DNA from: Isoptericola chiayiensis
GTDB lineage: Bacteria; Actinomycetota; Actinomycetes; Actinomycetales; Cellulomonadaceae
Length of the DNA stretch: 64,000 nucleotides
Reading direction: 5' to 3'
Assembly (NCBI RefSeq): GCF_013149805.1
Contig: NZ_JABEZT010000001.1
Coordinates: forward strand, 496,001-560,000
This document shows positions 36,741 through 47,073 of the stretch, in pieces; position 1 is the stretch's first letter, and every line of letters starts with the position of its first letter. Under the pieces are notes generated by a model, which was not told the DNA's origin, did not search any database, and saw only the letters and a program-made list of their open reading frames with translations. A program made the translations under genes and the position numbers.

Positions 36741-36944
36741 TCAGAGCGGCTGGACCTGCTCGGCCTGCGGCCCCTTCTGGCCCTGCCCGACCTCGAACTC
36801 CACGGACTGCCCCTCGTCGAGGGTCCGGTAGCCGTCCGACTGGATCGAGCTGTAGTGCACGAACAGGTCCTGCCCGCCGTCGTCGGGGGTGATGAACCCG
36901 TACCCCTTCTCGCCGTTGAACCACTTGACGGTGCCCTGGGCCAT
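36741..36944 (-). CDS. Cold-shock protein (CspA-like)
   Basis: A 67-residue protein of standard Csp length. [12 protein letters not shown] carries RNP1 and DLFVHYSSI carries RNP2, whose aromatic residues stack on single-stranded nucleic acid. It ends at QVQPL like other short actinobacterial Csps. A Shine-Dalgarno (GAGGAGA) lies upstream of the ATG. It is a stand-alone gene and acts as an RNA chaperone in the cytoplasm. A second, extended cold-shock protein is encoded at 13806-14189. Confidence 0.96.
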   Translation of the reverse strand: MAQGTVKWFNGEKGYGFITPDDGGQDLFVHYSSIQSDGYRTLDEGQSVEFEVGQGQKGPQAEQVQPL

Positions 36945-37068
36945 GCGTGTCTCCTCGTCGTCCTGGGGCGCAGGGCGCTCACCCTGCGATGAGCAGGAGA
37001 CTAGTGGCCCAGATCACACGGTGGAAGCACCGCGCGTCGGGATGTCGCCACGCCGCGGGACCCGTGGG

Positions 37069-37773
37069 TCACTCGGCGATGTCGAGCTCCTGCTTGATGA
37101 CCACGATGACGTCGCCGTCGGACAGCGCCTGCTCCGAGGTCTCCTCCGCGGGGACGCCGAGGACCGCAGCGACGGCGGCAGCGGTCTCCGCCCGACCTTC
37201 GGTGTACCAGACGACGTTCGTCGTCTGCCCCGAGTCGTCGGTCGGGTAGTTGTCGGCGACAGCGTTGGTGAACCCCTGCGCACCGAGCGCGTCCGAGCCC
37301 CGGCCGGCCTCGCCAGAAGGACCCCCGTCGTTGAGGACGCGGACGTAGGCGCTGGTGTCGGCAGCCTCGAGCAGCGCTGCCACGTCGGTCGCCTCCTCGG
37401 ACGGCTCCTCGCTGGGCTCCTCGGTCGACTCCCCGTCGCCTGAGCCGTCGCCCTCGCCGGAGCCGTCGCCCTCGCCCTCGCCGGAACCTTCCGCGTCGCC
37501 CTCACCGGAGCCCTCACCGCCACCCTCGTCGGCGGAGGCGTCCGGGGAGGCGGACTGCTCGGCGGCGGTCGGCGGGTTCTCGGTGCTCGGGTCGCTGTCC
37601 GACAGGTAGGTCATGACGCCGAGCGCGAGACCGCCGAAGACGACGGCGACGAGCAGGAACGGCCAGACCGAGCTCCACCCGCTGCGGGGCTCGCGGTGCA
37701 CGCCGACCGGCGCGCCCTCGGGGCCGCGGACGTCGAACTCGTCGGGCGGGTAGGGGTACTGGCTCTTGCTCAC
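37069..37773 (-). CDS. LytR_C-domain envelope protein
   Basis: A 234-residue protein from GTG 37773 (no strong Shine-Dalgarno; start uncertain). A ~30-residue cytoplasmic N-terminus precedes a single transmembrane helix (VWPFLLVAVVFGGLALGVMTYL, about 36-57). An extremely acidic Glu/Gly/Ser linker (about 75-135, with repeated GEGDGSGEGDGSG) leads to a C-terminal LytR_C domain (about 140-234: YVRVLNDGGPSGEAGRGSDAL, TNVVWYTEGRAETAAAVAAVLG). LytR_C domains occur alone or with LCP wall-polymer ligases, so a cell-wall role is inferred. The acidic linker is a simple repeat likely to vary in length. Confidence 0.85.
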   Translation of the reverse strand: MSKSQYPYPPDEFDVRGPEGAPVGVHREPRSGWSSVWPFLLVAVVFGGLALGVMTYLSDSDPSTENPPTAAEQSASPDASADEGGGEGSGEGDAEGSGEGEGDGSGEGDGSGDGESTEEPSEEPSEEATDVAALLEAADTSAYVRVLNDGGPSGEAGRGSDALGAQGFTNAVADNYPTDDSGQTTNVVWYTEGRAETAAAVAAVLGVPAEETSEQALSDGDVIVVIKQELDIAE

Positions 37774-37841
37774 GCCGGACAGGGTAGCGGTTCGTCGGGC
37801 GGAGCCATACCCACCTTGGTCACAAGTCGCGTCAGCGTTGT

Positions 37842-38159
37842 TCAGCCCCGGGTGCCGTCGGCGCGGCGCGCGCTGCGGGCGCGCTGCCGGGTGGATCGCA
37901 TGCGTCGAAGCCGCTTGACGAGCATCGGGTCGTGCTCCAGCGCCTCGGGTGTGTCGATGAGGGCGTTGAGCACCTGGTAGTACCGCGTGGCCGACATGTC
38001 GAACAGCTCGCGCACGGCCTGCTCCTTGGAGCCGGCGTACTTCCACCACTGCTTCTCGAAGGCGAGGATCTCGCGATCGCGGTCGGACAGCGCCTCGGTG
38101 GCGTCCGACGACGGAGCCTGCGTCGCGACGTCGACCTCCTGGACCAGCATCTCGCTCAT
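37842..38159 (-). CDS. DUF3263 domain-containing protein
   Basis: A 105-residue protein. The family core lies at about 25-80: [30 protein letters not shown] followed by [15 protein letters not shown], which reads like a helix-turn-helix. The C-terminal tail is highly basic ([17 protein letters not shown]). DUF3263 is confined to actinobacteria and is thought to be DNA-binding on fold grounds. It follows the LytR_C gene's neighbourhood in the same orientation, as commonly seen in the phylum, and is divergent from ung. Confidence 0.88.
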   Translation of the reverse strand: MSEMLVQEVDVATQAPSSDATEALSDRDREILAFEKQWWKYAGSKEQAVRELFDMSATRYYQVLNALIDTPEALEHDPMLVKRLRRMRSTRQRARSARRADGTRG

Positions 38160-38258
38160 GCGGCCCAGTATGGGGCACTTCGGGCGTCGCTCCGGGCACC
38201 GGCGCCCGCGAGTCGCAGCCTCTGCCGCCGGCCCGGACCGGCTGCTAGCGTCGCCGCC

Positions 38259-39011
38259 GTGGAGACGACGCCGGACCCCGCACCTGCCGCAGCGCCCGCA
38301 CCCGAGGCCGCACCGCCGTCGGGCGCCGACAGCCCCCGCCGCGCGGCGCTGGACCGGGTCATGGCCCCGGACTGGGCGACGGCGCTGGCGGACGTCGCGC
38401 CGCAGATCCACGCGATGGGCGACTTCCTGCGCGCCGAGGTCGCGGCGGGCCGCCGGTATCTGCCGGCGCCGGACGACGTGTTCGCGGCGTTCCGGCGCCC
38501 CCTGGCGGACGTCCGGGTGCTCGTGGTGGGCCAGGACCCCTACCCCACGCCGGGTCACCCGATGGGGCTGTCGTTCTCGGTGCAGCCGCACGTGCGCCCG
38601 CTGCCGAAGTCGCTGGTGAACATCTTCACCGAGCTCGCGGACGACGTCGGCGCGCCGGCGCCGAGCTCCGGCGACCTGAGCCCGTGGGCGGACCAGGGCG
38701 TGATGATGCTCAACCGCGTGCTCACGGTGCAGCCGGGGCAGCCGGCGTCGCACCGGGGCAAGGGCTGGGAGCCGGTCACGGAGGCCGCGATCAAGGCGCT
38801 GGTGGCGCGCGGCGGGCCGCTGGTGGCCATCCTGTGGGGGCGGGACGCGATGTCGCTGAAGCCCTGGCTGGGCGGAACGCCGACGGTCGAGTCCGCGCAC
38901 CCGAGCCCGCTGGCCGCGTACCGGGGGTTCTTCGGGTCCAAGCCGTTCTCGCGCGTCAACAGCCTGCTCGAGCAGCAGGGCGGCACCCCGGTCGACTGGC
39001 GGCTGCCCTGA
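38259..39011 (+). CDS. ung: Uracil-DNA glycosylase, family 1
   Basis: A 250-residue protein if read from GTG 38259; the family-conserved part starts near MAPDWATAL (38361), so the start is uncertain. The water-activating motif [20 protein letters not shown] contains the catalytic Asp, followed by [16 protein letters not shown] and the C-terminal [14 protein letters not shown] with the catalytic His and the DNA-intercalating loop. It excises uracil from DNA in base-excision repair. It is divergent from the DUF3263 gene and 35 bp from the SGNH hydrolase downstream. Confidence 0.97.
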   Translation: METTPDPAPAAAPAPEAAPPSGADSPRRAALDRVMAPDWATALADVAPQIHAMGDFLRAEVAAGRRYLPAPDDVFAAFRRPLADVRVLVVGQDPYPTPGHPMGLSFSVQPHVRPLPKSLVNIFTELADDVGAPAPSSGDLSPWADQGVMMLNRVLTVQPGQPASHRGKGWEPVTEAAIKALVARGGPLVAILWGRDAMSLKPWLGGTPTVESAHPSPLAAYRGFFGSKPFSRVNSLLEQQGGTPVDWRLP

Positions 39012-39046
39012 GCAACCAAAGGTGGGAACCGGTGCAGAATGGGTCG

Positions 39047-39877
39047 GTGACTTCTGACCCCACCCCGCGCTGGTCCCGCTACGTCGCCCTCGGCGACTCG
39101 TTCTCCGAGGGCCTGTGGGACCCGTACCCGTACGACGACGGCACGCGCGCCCCCGCCGGCACCGAGACGACGGCGGTGCAGCGCGGCTGGACCGACCGGC
39201 TCGCCGACCACCTCGCCGCACGTCGCGGCGACGAGCCCTTCGAGTACGCCAACCTCGCCATCCGCGGCCTCAAGCTGCCGCAGATCGTGGACCGGCAGCT
39301 CGAGATCGCCCTGGCGATGCAGCCCGACCTGGTCTCGCTGGTCGGCGGCGGCAACGACATCCTGCGACCCCAGGCGGACATCAACGGGATCTCCCGACGC
39401 CTCGAGGAGGCGGTCGCCGCGATCCGCGCGACCGGCGCCGACGTCCTGATGGGCACCGGGTTCCGCGCCGGCGGCCCGTTGAGCGTCACCAGCGGGCGGG
39501 TGGGTCAGTACAACGCCAACATCTGGTCGATCGCGCGGCGCCACGGCGCGCACGTGCTCGACACCTGGGGGCTGCGGTCCCTGTTCGACCTGCGCATGTG
39601 GTCCGACGACCGGATCCACCTCACCGACGAGGGGCACCGGCGCATCGCGAACGCCGCGCTCGTCGGGCTGGGGCTGGCACCGGACGACCCCGACTTCGAC
39701 GCCCCGCTGGAGGCCGCACCCGCAGCACCGCTGCGCCAGCGGGCCCGCGAGGACGCCCAGTGGGCGCGGGCGCACGTGCTGCCGTGGGTGCAGCGCCGGA
39801 TCCGGGGCACGTCGAGCGGCGACGGCCGGACGCCGAAGTGGCCCGAGCCGAAGCCGTGGCCGCCCTCGGAGCGCTGA
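39047..39877 (+). CDS. SGNH/GDSL-family hydrolase
   Basis: A 276-residue protein from GTG 39047. Block I is YVALGDSFSEG with the nucleophile Ser, block II the Gly in LAIRGLKLP, block III GGGNDIL with the oxyanion Asn, and block V DRIHLTDEGH with the catalytic Asp and His. No signal peptide is seen, so it is likely a cytoplasmic esterase/lipase. The C-terminal ~50 residues are basic and Trp/Pro-rich (WVQRRIRG, KWPEPKPWP), an extension seen in actinobacterial members. Substrate unknown. Confidence 0.93.
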   Translation: MTSDPTPRWSRYVALGDSFSEGLWDPYPYDDGTRAPAGTETTAVQRGWTDRLADHLAARRGDEPFEYANLAIRGLKLPQIVDRQLEIALAMQPDLVSLVGGGNDILRPQADINGISRRLEEAVAAIRATGADVLMGTGFRAGGPLSVTSGRVGQYNANIWSIARRHGAHVLDTWGLRSLFDLRMWSDDRIHLTDEGHRRIANAALVGLGLAPDDPDFDAPLEAAPAAPLRQRAREDAQWARAHVLPWVQRRIRGTSSGDGRTPKWPEPKPWPPSER

Positions 39878-39895
39878 GACCGCCGTCGAACGCAC

Positions 39896-39963
39896 TGTGG
39901 GCGCACTCCCTGGCCCGTTTCGCCCGTTCTGCCGGGCCGAACGGGCCACGAAGTGCGCCCACA
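39896..39963. repeat. Long inverted repeat, family A copy 4
   Basis: Outer arms TGTGGGCGCACT (39896-39907) and AGTGCGCCCACA (39952-39963) are perfect. Inner arms TGGCCCGTT (39911-39919) and AACGGGCCA (39940-39948) pair as well. It begins 18 bp after the SGNH stop and ends 13 bp from the tRNA-Thr 3' end. Confidence 0.88.
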
Positions 39964-39976
39964 ACGTGCTGGTCGG

Positions 39977-40049
39977 AGCCGCCTGTCGGGTTCGAACCGA
40001 CGACCTTCCGTTTACAAGACGGGAGCTCTACCAGCTGAGCTAAGGCGGC
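39977..40049 (-). tRNA. tRNA-Thr (anticodon TGT)
   Basis: The reverse complement folds as a 73-nt tRNA. The acceptor stem GCCGCCT pairs with AGGCGGC, followed by discriminator T (CCA not encoded). The D arm is GCTC/GAGC, the anticodon stem CCCGT/ACGGA-like with loop CTTGTAA (anticodon TGT, reading ACA), and the T arm contains GGTTCGAACCC. Confidence 0.95.
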
Positions 40050-40092
40050 GAGGCGGGGCCCATCGTACCGACCGTGCGGCCCCCGCCGAACC

Positions 40093-40154
40093 GCTGCGGG
40101 TATGAAATCTGCAGCCCCGGAGCGATCCAGGACTGCAGATCTCATACCCGCAGC
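40093..40154. repeat. Long inverted repeat, family C copy 1 (GGGTATGAAATCTGCAG hairpin)
   Basis: Arms at 40093-40114 and 40133-40154 pair over 22 bp with one G-T-type mismatch; the core is GGGTATGAAATCTGCAG. The centre is 18 bases. It lies 14 bp beyond the DsbA-like gene's stop and may serve as its 3' hairpin. Confidence 0.85.
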
Positions 40155-40168
40155 GACGGGAGGAGGGA

Positions 40169-41026
40169 TCAGCCCTCGGAGGACTCCTCCGACGACTCGT
40201 CCGTGCCGCCCTGGGCCGCCGCGAGCAGCGCACCCGGGGTGCCCCACTGCTCGAAGCGCTCACCGTCGACCAGCACCGTCGGGGTCCCGAAGCTGCCGCT
40301 CGAGTTGAGCAGGTCCGGGTTCTCCGTGGCGGCGTTCGTCAGCGAGTAGGCGTACTGCCCGTACGTGGCCCGGGCCGTGCCGTCGGAGATCCCCGCGGCG
40401 ACGTCGGCGGGGACGCCCGCCTCCTCGGCGATCGTGGCGAGCTCCTCGTTGTCCAGGCCGGGCGTGTTCTCGTCGGGCTGGTTGGCGAACAGGGCCTCGT
40501 TGTAGGCGAAGAACGCCTCGGGAGCCTGGTCGGCCACCCAGTAGGCCGACGCGGCGGCACGCGTCGAGTACTCCGTGCTGCGCGAGAGGCGGTCCAGGAT
40601 GGAGACCGGGTAGTAGACGACGGTCGCGTCACCCTCGGTCGCCATCGTCTCGACGTCGGCGGCGTTGACGTCCTCGAACTGGCCGCACACGGGGCACATG
40701 TAGTCCAGGTACACGTCGACGGTCGGGGTGCCCGCGTTCTCCGTGCCGGCCACGAGGTCCGACCCCACCGGGATGCCGCCGTCCGCGTTCGCCGTCGAGG
40801 GGACGTTCTCCACCTCCGACAGCGCGACGTCCTCGACGTCCTTCTTGGAGGCCTCGTTGACCAGGATGAACGCCGCGACACCGACCAGCGCGGCGATCGC
40901 GACGCCGAGCACGGTGAAGATGATCACGCGGTTGCGCTTGTCGCGGGACACCTGCTTCTGCTGGAGAGCCAGCGCCTCGGCCCGGGCCGCCTCGCGCCGG
41001 TCGGCCTTGTTCTGCTTGTTCGACAT
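40169..41026 (-). CDS. DsbA-family membrane-anchored thiol-disulfide protein
   Basis: A 285-residue protein. A basic N-terminus (KADRREAARAEAL) precedes one transmembrane anchor (VIIFTVLGVAIAALVGVAAFIL, about 34-55); the rest lies outside the membrane. The thioredoxin-like domain starts near 105 (TVDVYLDYMCPVCGQFEDV) with the redox-active CPVC motif and ends with the cis-Pro loop FGTPTVLVDG. It probably introduces or isomerises disulfides in exported proteins. The acidic Ser/Glu tail (TDESSEESSEG) is low complexity. It stands alone between tRNA-Thr and the kinase gene. Confidence 0.92.
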   Translation of the reverse strand: MSNKQNKADRREAARAEALALQQKQVSRDKRNRVIIFTVLGVAIAALVGVAAFILVNEASKKDVEDVALSEVENVPSTANADGGIPVGSDLVAGTENAGTPTVDVYLDYMCPVCGQFEDVNAADVETMATEGDATVVYYPVSILDRLSRSTEYSTRAAASAYWVADQAPEAFFAYNEALFANQPDENTPGLDNEELATIAEEAGVPADVAAGISDGTARATYGQYAYSLTNAATENPDLLNSSGSFGTPTVLVDGERFEQWGTPGALLAAAQGGTDESSEESSEG

Positions 41027-41139
41027 CGTGTGTAGGAGTCCTTCGGTGGGACGGTCGGGATCCGCGGGTCAGCCTACCGTCGCGGTCGGACCGCGGGTCC
41101 GACCACCCTAGGGACACCACCTGGGAGCAACCTGGGAGG

Positions 41140-43107
41140 TCACATGAACGACGGCGGTCCGTCCATCGGCCACCACTCGACCTCCGCCGCGCCCTCCAGC
41201 AGCTGCGACCCGAGGACCGCGGACCCGACCAGGCAGACGACGACCACGACGGCCGCGCCGATCAGACCCGGCGCGAGGTTGTTGAGGATCCGCCGCGCAC
41301 CGTCCCGGGCCGTGCGGCCGGCCGGCCCGAACCACGTGGCCAGCACCGCGAGCACCATCGCGACCGCGAGGACGGCGGTGAACACGACGGGTTCGTTGCG
41401 CCCGCCCACCGAGCGCGACTCGACGTCGCCCAGCGGCATGACGATCAGGTTGCCGTCCCCGAACAGCCAGTACCCGCCCATGATCGCCAGCAGCCCGACG
41501 CACCCGCCGACCACGGCTGCCGGGATGATGCCGAGCGCCCCGACGACGGCGTGGTACGGGAAGAGCAGCACGGCCAGCCACCCGTCCGAGCGCCGCACCC
41601 CGCGCCGCTCCCGCCGCTCGTGGAAGCGGGAGGCCGAGGTCCCGACGATCCGGCACAGCACCGTCACGCCCACGAACACCCCGAACCCGATCAGCGGGTA
41701 GAAGGCGGCGAGGATCGCGAACGGCACGCCCAGGGCGAGCACCGTGCCCCACCGCCGCCGGTGCGCCGGCGCCGTGTACGGCTCGGGGGGCGCCTCCGGC
41801 TCCAGGTCGGTGTCCGGCGTCTCCTCGGCGATCTGCTCGTAGGTGCGGTAGCGGGCGTCCCCCAGCGGGATGGCGCGCGTCCCGCCGTCGTTGGCCGCCA
41901 CGCGGTCCCGTTCGTCCGCGGTCATCGTCGAGGCGGCGTCGGGTACGGGAGGTCCGACGACGGCGGTCTCGTCGGCCGCAGCACCCGCCGGGGTCGCGGC
42001 GGGTCGCCCCGCAGCCGGGCCTTCGTCGTCCGCCGGGCTGCCGACGTCGTCCCCGCTGGTGACGGCGTCCGGGGAACGGTCCGCGGCGACCCCTGCCCCG
42101 GCCACCGCCGCGGTCGCGGCCCCCGCGGCCACGACGATGCGCTGCGTGGCGTTCGGGTCGGCCGGCACCCCGACGACGGCGGCGTCCTCGTCGTCCAGGT
42201 CGCGACGGATCGCCCGCACGACGTCGGTCGGCCCCCATCGCTGCGTCGGGTCGGCGTGCAGGGCCCCCGCGAGCGCCGCCGCCGTGCGGGCGGGCACACC
42301 GACGAGGTCCGCGCGGCCCTGCCGCGACCGCTTCAGCACCAGGTCGGTGGGCCGCACCCCGAACGGCGAACGTCCGGTCGCCGCGAAGGCGAGCAGCGCC
42401 GCCCAGCTCCACCAGTCCGACTCGGGCACCGGGTCGCCGCCGTCGAGCAGCTCGGGAGCGATGTATCCGGGCGTGCCCATGACGAACCCCGCCATGGTGG
42501 TGCGCGGGTCGCCCGGGCTCTGGGCGATCCCGAAGTCGATGAGGGACGGCCCCTGCCCGGTCACCATCACGTTGGACGGCTTGAGGTCACGGTGCACCAC
42601 GCCCGCGCCGTGCACGGACTCGAGAGCGTCGGCGAGCTGGTCGGCCAGGGAGAACAGGTCGGCCTGGTCCAGCGGGCCGCGGGCGTCGACCTCCTCCTCG
42701 AGGGTCAGCCCCTCGACGAGCTCGGTGACGACGAACGCGTGCGGCCCCTCGAACTCCGCGTCCAGCACCTGCGCGACGGCGGGGTGCCGCAGGCGCTGCA
42801 GGGCCGCGACCTCCCGGCGCAGCCGCTGCCGGCCGGCAGGGTTGGCGTCGACGTGCGCGTGCAGCACCTTCAGGGCGACACGCACGCCACCGCCGTCGCG
42901 CGCCTCGTAGACCGCCCCCATGGCGCCACGACCGAGCACGGCCACGACGGTGTACCCGCCGATGTCGGTGCCGGGCGGCAGGGTCCCGCCGGCCGCGGCG
43001 TCGTACGTCTCGCGGCGCGCGCCGTCGGGCACCCGGGCAGCGCTCGCGGCAGGGACCTCGTCGGAGCCCTGCGTCGGAAGCACCCGCGTGTCGTCACCCG
43101 CACCCAT
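41140..43107 (-). CDS. Membrane-bound Ser/Thr protein kinase
   Basis: A 655-residue protein from ATG 43107. The kinase domain (about 50-310) is complete: GRGAMGAVYEA glycine loop, VALKVL with the ATP Lys, VVHRDLKPSNVMV catalytic loop and LIDFGIA for DFG. A low-complexity Ala/Pro/Asp linker of ~130 residues follows, then five or six transmembrane helices (about 460-640: LALGVPFAILAAFYPLIGFGVFVGV onward). It lacks the PASTA repeats of PknB, so it is of a different type. A role in signalling at the membrane is expected. It is divergent from otsA. Confidence 0.93.
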   Translation of the reverse strand: MGAGDDTRVLPTQGSDEVPAASAARVPDGARRETYDAAAGGTLPPGTDIGGYTVVAVLGRGAMGAVYEARDGGGVRVALKVLHAHVDANPAGRQRLRREVAALQRLRHPAVAQVLDAEFEGPHAFVVTELVEGLTLEEEVDARGPLDQADLFSLADQLADALESVHGAGVVHRDLKPSNVMVTGQGPSLIDFGIAQSPGDPRTTMAGFVMGTPGYIAPELLDGGDPVPESDWWSWAALLAFAATGRSPFGVRPTDLVLKRSRQGRADLVGVPARTAAALAGALHADPTQRWGPTDVVRAIRRDLDDEDAAVVGVPADPNATQRIVVAAGAATAAVAGAGVAADRSPDAVTSGDDVGSPADDEGPAAGRPAATPAGAAADETAVVGPPVPDAASTMTADERDRVAANDGGTRAIPLGDARYRTYEQIAEETPDTDLEPEAPPEPYTAPAHRRRWGTVLALGVPFAILAAFYPLIGFGVFVGVTVLCRIVGTSASRFHERRERRGVRRSDGWLAVLLFPYHAVVGALGIIPAAVVGGCVGLLAIMGGYWLFGDGNLIVMPLGDVESRSVGGRNEPVVFTAVLAVAMVLAVLATWFGPAGRTARDGARRILNNLAPGLIGAAVVVVVCLVGSAVLGSQLLEGAAEVEWWPMDGPPSFM

Positions 43108-43285
43108 GGCCCACACCGTAGCGCCGGGGCCGCCTCGTCGCGTCCCGGCCCGCCGGGACCGGCCCGCTCCGGCCGCGGTCCGCCGTCGTGCCCGGGCAGG
43201 GAAGCGTCCCGGTCGGTAAGGTCGCTCTGGGCACACCGCTACCCTGTCCGGGCAGGCAGGCGTCCACCGACTCAGGGAGAAACCT

Positions 43286-44746
43286 TTGGCAGGTCAGGGC
43301 ACGTCCAGCAGTTCGAGCAGCACCGGGTACGACCTCGTGGTCGTGGCGAACCGGCTCCCGGTCGACTTCGCGGTCGACGACGACGGCAACGTGGACTGGA
43401 AGCGGTCCCCCGGCGGACTCGTCACCGCGCTCGAACCCGTCATGCGCGAGGCCGACGGCGCCTGGGTGGGCTGGTCCGGCGCCCCCGACCTGGCCCACGA
43501 GCCGTTCGAGGCCGACGGCATGCTGCTCGTGCCGGTGACGCTCTCCGCCGACGAGATCGAGCGCTACTACGAGGGCTTCTCCAACGACACCCTGTGGCCG
43601 CTGTACCACGACGTCATCGCCCCGCCGACGTACCACCGGCAGTGGTGGGACGCCTACCGGCGCGTGAACCAGCGCTTCGCCGAGGCCGCCGCCGCACAGG
43701 CCGCGCGCGGCGCGGTCGTCTGGGTGCACGACTACCAGCTGCAGCTCGTCCCCCGCATGCTGCGCGAGCTGCGCCCCGACCTGCGCATCGGGTTCTTCGA
43801 CCACATCCCGTTCCCCCCGGTCGAGCTGTTCCAGCAGCTCCCGTGGCGCAAGAACATCGTCGAAGGGCTGCTGGGCGCCGACCTCATCGGGTTCCAGCGC
43901 GGCGGCGACGCCTCGAACTTCGTGCGTGCCGTGCGTCGGCTCACCGACCACCCCACGCGCGGGTCCGTCGTGTCCATGGGGTCCGACGACCCCAACCCCG
44001 GCCGCCGGGTCCGGGCCGCCGCGTTCCCCATCTCGATCGACACCCAGCACTTCGACGAGCTCGCCCGCAAGCCCGAGATCCAGGCCCGTGCGAAGGAGAT
44101 CCGTGCGGACCTGGGCGACCCCGAGGTGGTGATGCTCGGCGTCGACCGCCTCGACTACACCAAGGGCATCCGCCACCGCATCAAGGCGTACGGCGAGCTC
44201 CTGCAGGACGGCCGCATCGAGGCGGCGAGCACCACGCTCATCCAGGTGGCCAGCCCGTCCCGGGAGAACGTCGGCGCCTACCAGGAGCTGCGCGAGCACG
44301 TGGAGGTGCTGGTCGGCCGCGTCAACGGCGAGTACGGCGAGCTGGGGCACTCGGCGATCCACTACCTGCACCACTCCTACCCGCCGGACGAGATGGCGGC
44401 CCTGTACCTCGCGGCCGACGTCATGCTCGTCACCTCGCTGCGCGACGGCATGAACCTCGTGGCCAAGGAGTACATCGCGGCACGGTCCGACCTGGGCGGC
44501 GTGCTGGTGCTCAGCGAGTTCACCGGCGCCGCCGACCAGCTCGCCCCCGGGCCGATCCTCGTCAACCCGCACGACATCGACGGCATGAAGAACAAGATCG
44601 TCGAGGCGGCGCAGATGGGTGCCAAGGAGAAGCGGCGACGCATGCGCAACCTGCGGCGCAAGGTCATGGGTGACGACGTCGCCAAGTGGTCCGAGTCGTT
44701 CCTCGGCGTGCTGAAGGCCGTGCCCGCCCGGGACTCGTATGTCTGA
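43286..44746 (+). CDS. otsA: Trehalose-6-phosphate synthase
   Basis: A 486-residue GT20 enzyme, start TTG 43286 with CAGGGAG upstream. Diagnostic segments are [10 protein letters not shown] at the N-terminus, [25 protein letters not shown] (glucose-6-phosphate site), [20 protein letters not shown] (UDP-glucose site) and [15 protein letters not shown]. It condenses UDP- or ADP-glucose with glucose-6-phosphate. The stop overlaps the otsB start by 8 bp, so the two trehalose steps are co-translated. Trehalose protects against osmotic and heat stress. Confidence 0.97.
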   Translation: MAGQGTSSSSSSTGYDLVVVANRLPVDFAVDDDGNVDWKRSPGGLVTALEPVMREADGAWVGWSGAPDLAHEPFEADGMLLVPVTLSADEIERYYEGFSNDTLWPLYHDVIAPPTYHRQWWDAYRRVNQRFAEAAAAQAARGAVVWVHDYQLQLVPRMLRELRPDLRIGFFDHIPFPPVELFQQLPWRKNIVEGLLGADLIGFQRGGDASNFVRAVRRLTDHPTRGSVVSMGSDDPNPGRRVRAAAFPISIDTQHFDELARKPEIQARAKEIRADLGDPEVVMLGVDRLDYTKGIRHRIKAYGELLQDGRIEAASTTLIQVASPSRENVGAYQELREHVEVLVGRVNGEYGELGHSAIHYLHHSYPPDEMAALYLAADVMLVTSLRDGMNLVAKEYIAARSDLGGVLVLSEFTGAADQLAPGPILVNPHDIDGMKNKIVEAAQMGAKEKRRRMRNLRRKVMGDDVAKWSESFLGVLKAVPARDSYV

Positions 44747-45626
44747 CGGGCTCGACCCGGCACTGAGCGAGGCGCTGACGCGGTTCACCGCGGACGACGG
44801 CGCGGCGCTGCTCGTGGCGCTCGACTTCGACGGCACGCTCGCCCCGCTCGTCGACGACCCGACCGCCGCACGCATGACCGACCGCGTGCGGGCCGCCGTC
44901 GACCGCCTCGGCGCGCTCGACCGGTCCGACGGCGAGGCGTCCGACGGCGGGGCGTCCGGGAGCGGAGCGTCCGACGGCGGACCGGGCCCGGGTGCGCGGA
45001 CGCGCCTCGCGTTCGTGTCCGGCCGTGACCTGGAGGACCTGGCCGCCCGCGCCGAGCCGCCGGCCGGCTCCTACCTGGTGGGCAGCCACGGGGCGCAGAC
45101 CGGGCACGTGACCTCCGAGGGTCTCGAGTCCGTGCCGCTGGAGCTCAGCGCGGAGCAGGCGGAGACCCTGTCCGAGCTGCGGACCGCCCTGGACGCCGCG
45201 GTGGCCGGCCGCGAGGGGGCGTGGGTGCAGCACAAGCCCAGCGCCGCCGTCCTGCACACCCGGCTGGCCGGCCCGGACGACACGACCGCCGCCGTCGAGG
45301 GCGCCGACGCCGCCGCCGAGCGCCTCGGTCTCGAGGCGATGCACGGCAAGGACGTCGTGGAGATCGCCGTGCTGCACACCACCAAGGGCGAGGCGCTGGA
45401 CCGGCTGCGCGCCGTCGTCGGGCAGGACGCCGGGGCGTCCGCCGTCCGCGTGCTGTACGCCGGGGACGACACGACCGACGAGAAGGCGTTCGCCGTCCTC
45501 GGCGCGGACGACCTGACGCTGAAGGTCGGCGACGGCGAGACGCTCGCCGAGCACCGCGTGCACGGGGCCGACGACGTCGCTGACGTGCTCGAACGGCTGC
45601 TCGACGGGATCTCCGCAGGATCGTGA
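44739..45626 (+). CDS. otsB: Trehalose-6-phosphate phosphatase
   Basis: A 295-residue HAD-superfamily phosphatase. Motif I is [12 protein letters not shown] with the nucleophile Asp, motif [12 protein letters not shown], and motif [12 protein letters not shown] for Mg binding. A Gly/Ser/Asp low-complexity insert (about 66-86) lies between motifs I and II and is not usual for the family. It dephosphorylates trehalose-6-phosphate made by the adjacent otsA product, with which its gene overlaps by 8 bp. Confidence 0.96.
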   Translation: MSDGLDPALSEALTRFTADDGAALLVALDFDGTLAPLVDDPTAARMTDRVRAAVDRLGALDRSDGEASDGGASGSGASDGGPGPGARTRLAFVSGRDLEDLAARAEPPAGSYLVGSHGAQTGHVTSEGLESVPLELSAEQAETLSELRTALDAAVAGREGAWVQHKPSAAVLHTRLAGPDDTTAAVEGADAAAERLGLEAMHGKDVVEIAVLHTTKGEALDRLRAVVGQDAGASAVRVLYAGDDTTDEKAFAVLGADDLTLKVGDGETLAEHRVHGADDVADVLERLLDGISAGS

Positions 45627-45804
45627 CCTGCACCATGGCGTGATCCGGCTCACGGCCATGTACTATCGATCCGCGCGGCCGCCCGGAACGGTCCTGGCTG
45701 CCGCGGACAACTCAATGTGTCGCCGCTGACACGCCAGTCGTGAACGCAGCACACCCGACCACAACGGATCGTCCGGCACGTACCTGCCGGTGGAGGGAAT
45801 CATC

Positions 45805-46920
<1,116 letters not shown>

Positions 46921-46934
46921 CCCGATCGGTGGTC

Positions 46935-46971
46935 GACGGGGCGGGTCCGGCTGAGGCCGGGTCCGCCCCGT
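46935..46971 (+). terminator. Terminator after msiK
   Basis: GACGGGGCGG (46935 onward) pairs with CCGCCCCGTC, and an inner CCGGC/GCCGG continues the stem across two mismatches, with a TGAG loop. TCGTCTA follows. It lies 14 bp after the stop. Confidence 0.7.
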
Positions 46972-46997
46972 CGTCGTCTACGCTGACCACGACGACG

Positions 46998-47057
46998 CTG
47001 TGGGCATGAGAACTGCAGGTCTGCGTCGACGTCGTCCTGCAGGATTCCCACCCACAA
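46998..47057. repeat. Long inverted repeat, family C copy 2
   Basis: Left arm 46998-47020 (core GGGCATGAGAACTGCAGG) and right arm 47036-47057 pair imperfectly: CTGCAGG/CCTGCAG and TGTGGG/CCCACA are intact with mismatches between. The core aligns with family C copy 1 at 40093. It ends 16 bp before the DUF4032 start codon. Confidence 0.7.
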
Positions 47058-47073
47058 CCGACCTGGAGGTGCC

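Noticed and set aside
45627-45804. Specific operator or promoter before msiK
   Set aside because: Only the Shine-Dalgarno is clear; no convincing -35/-10 pair or repeated operator could be supported.
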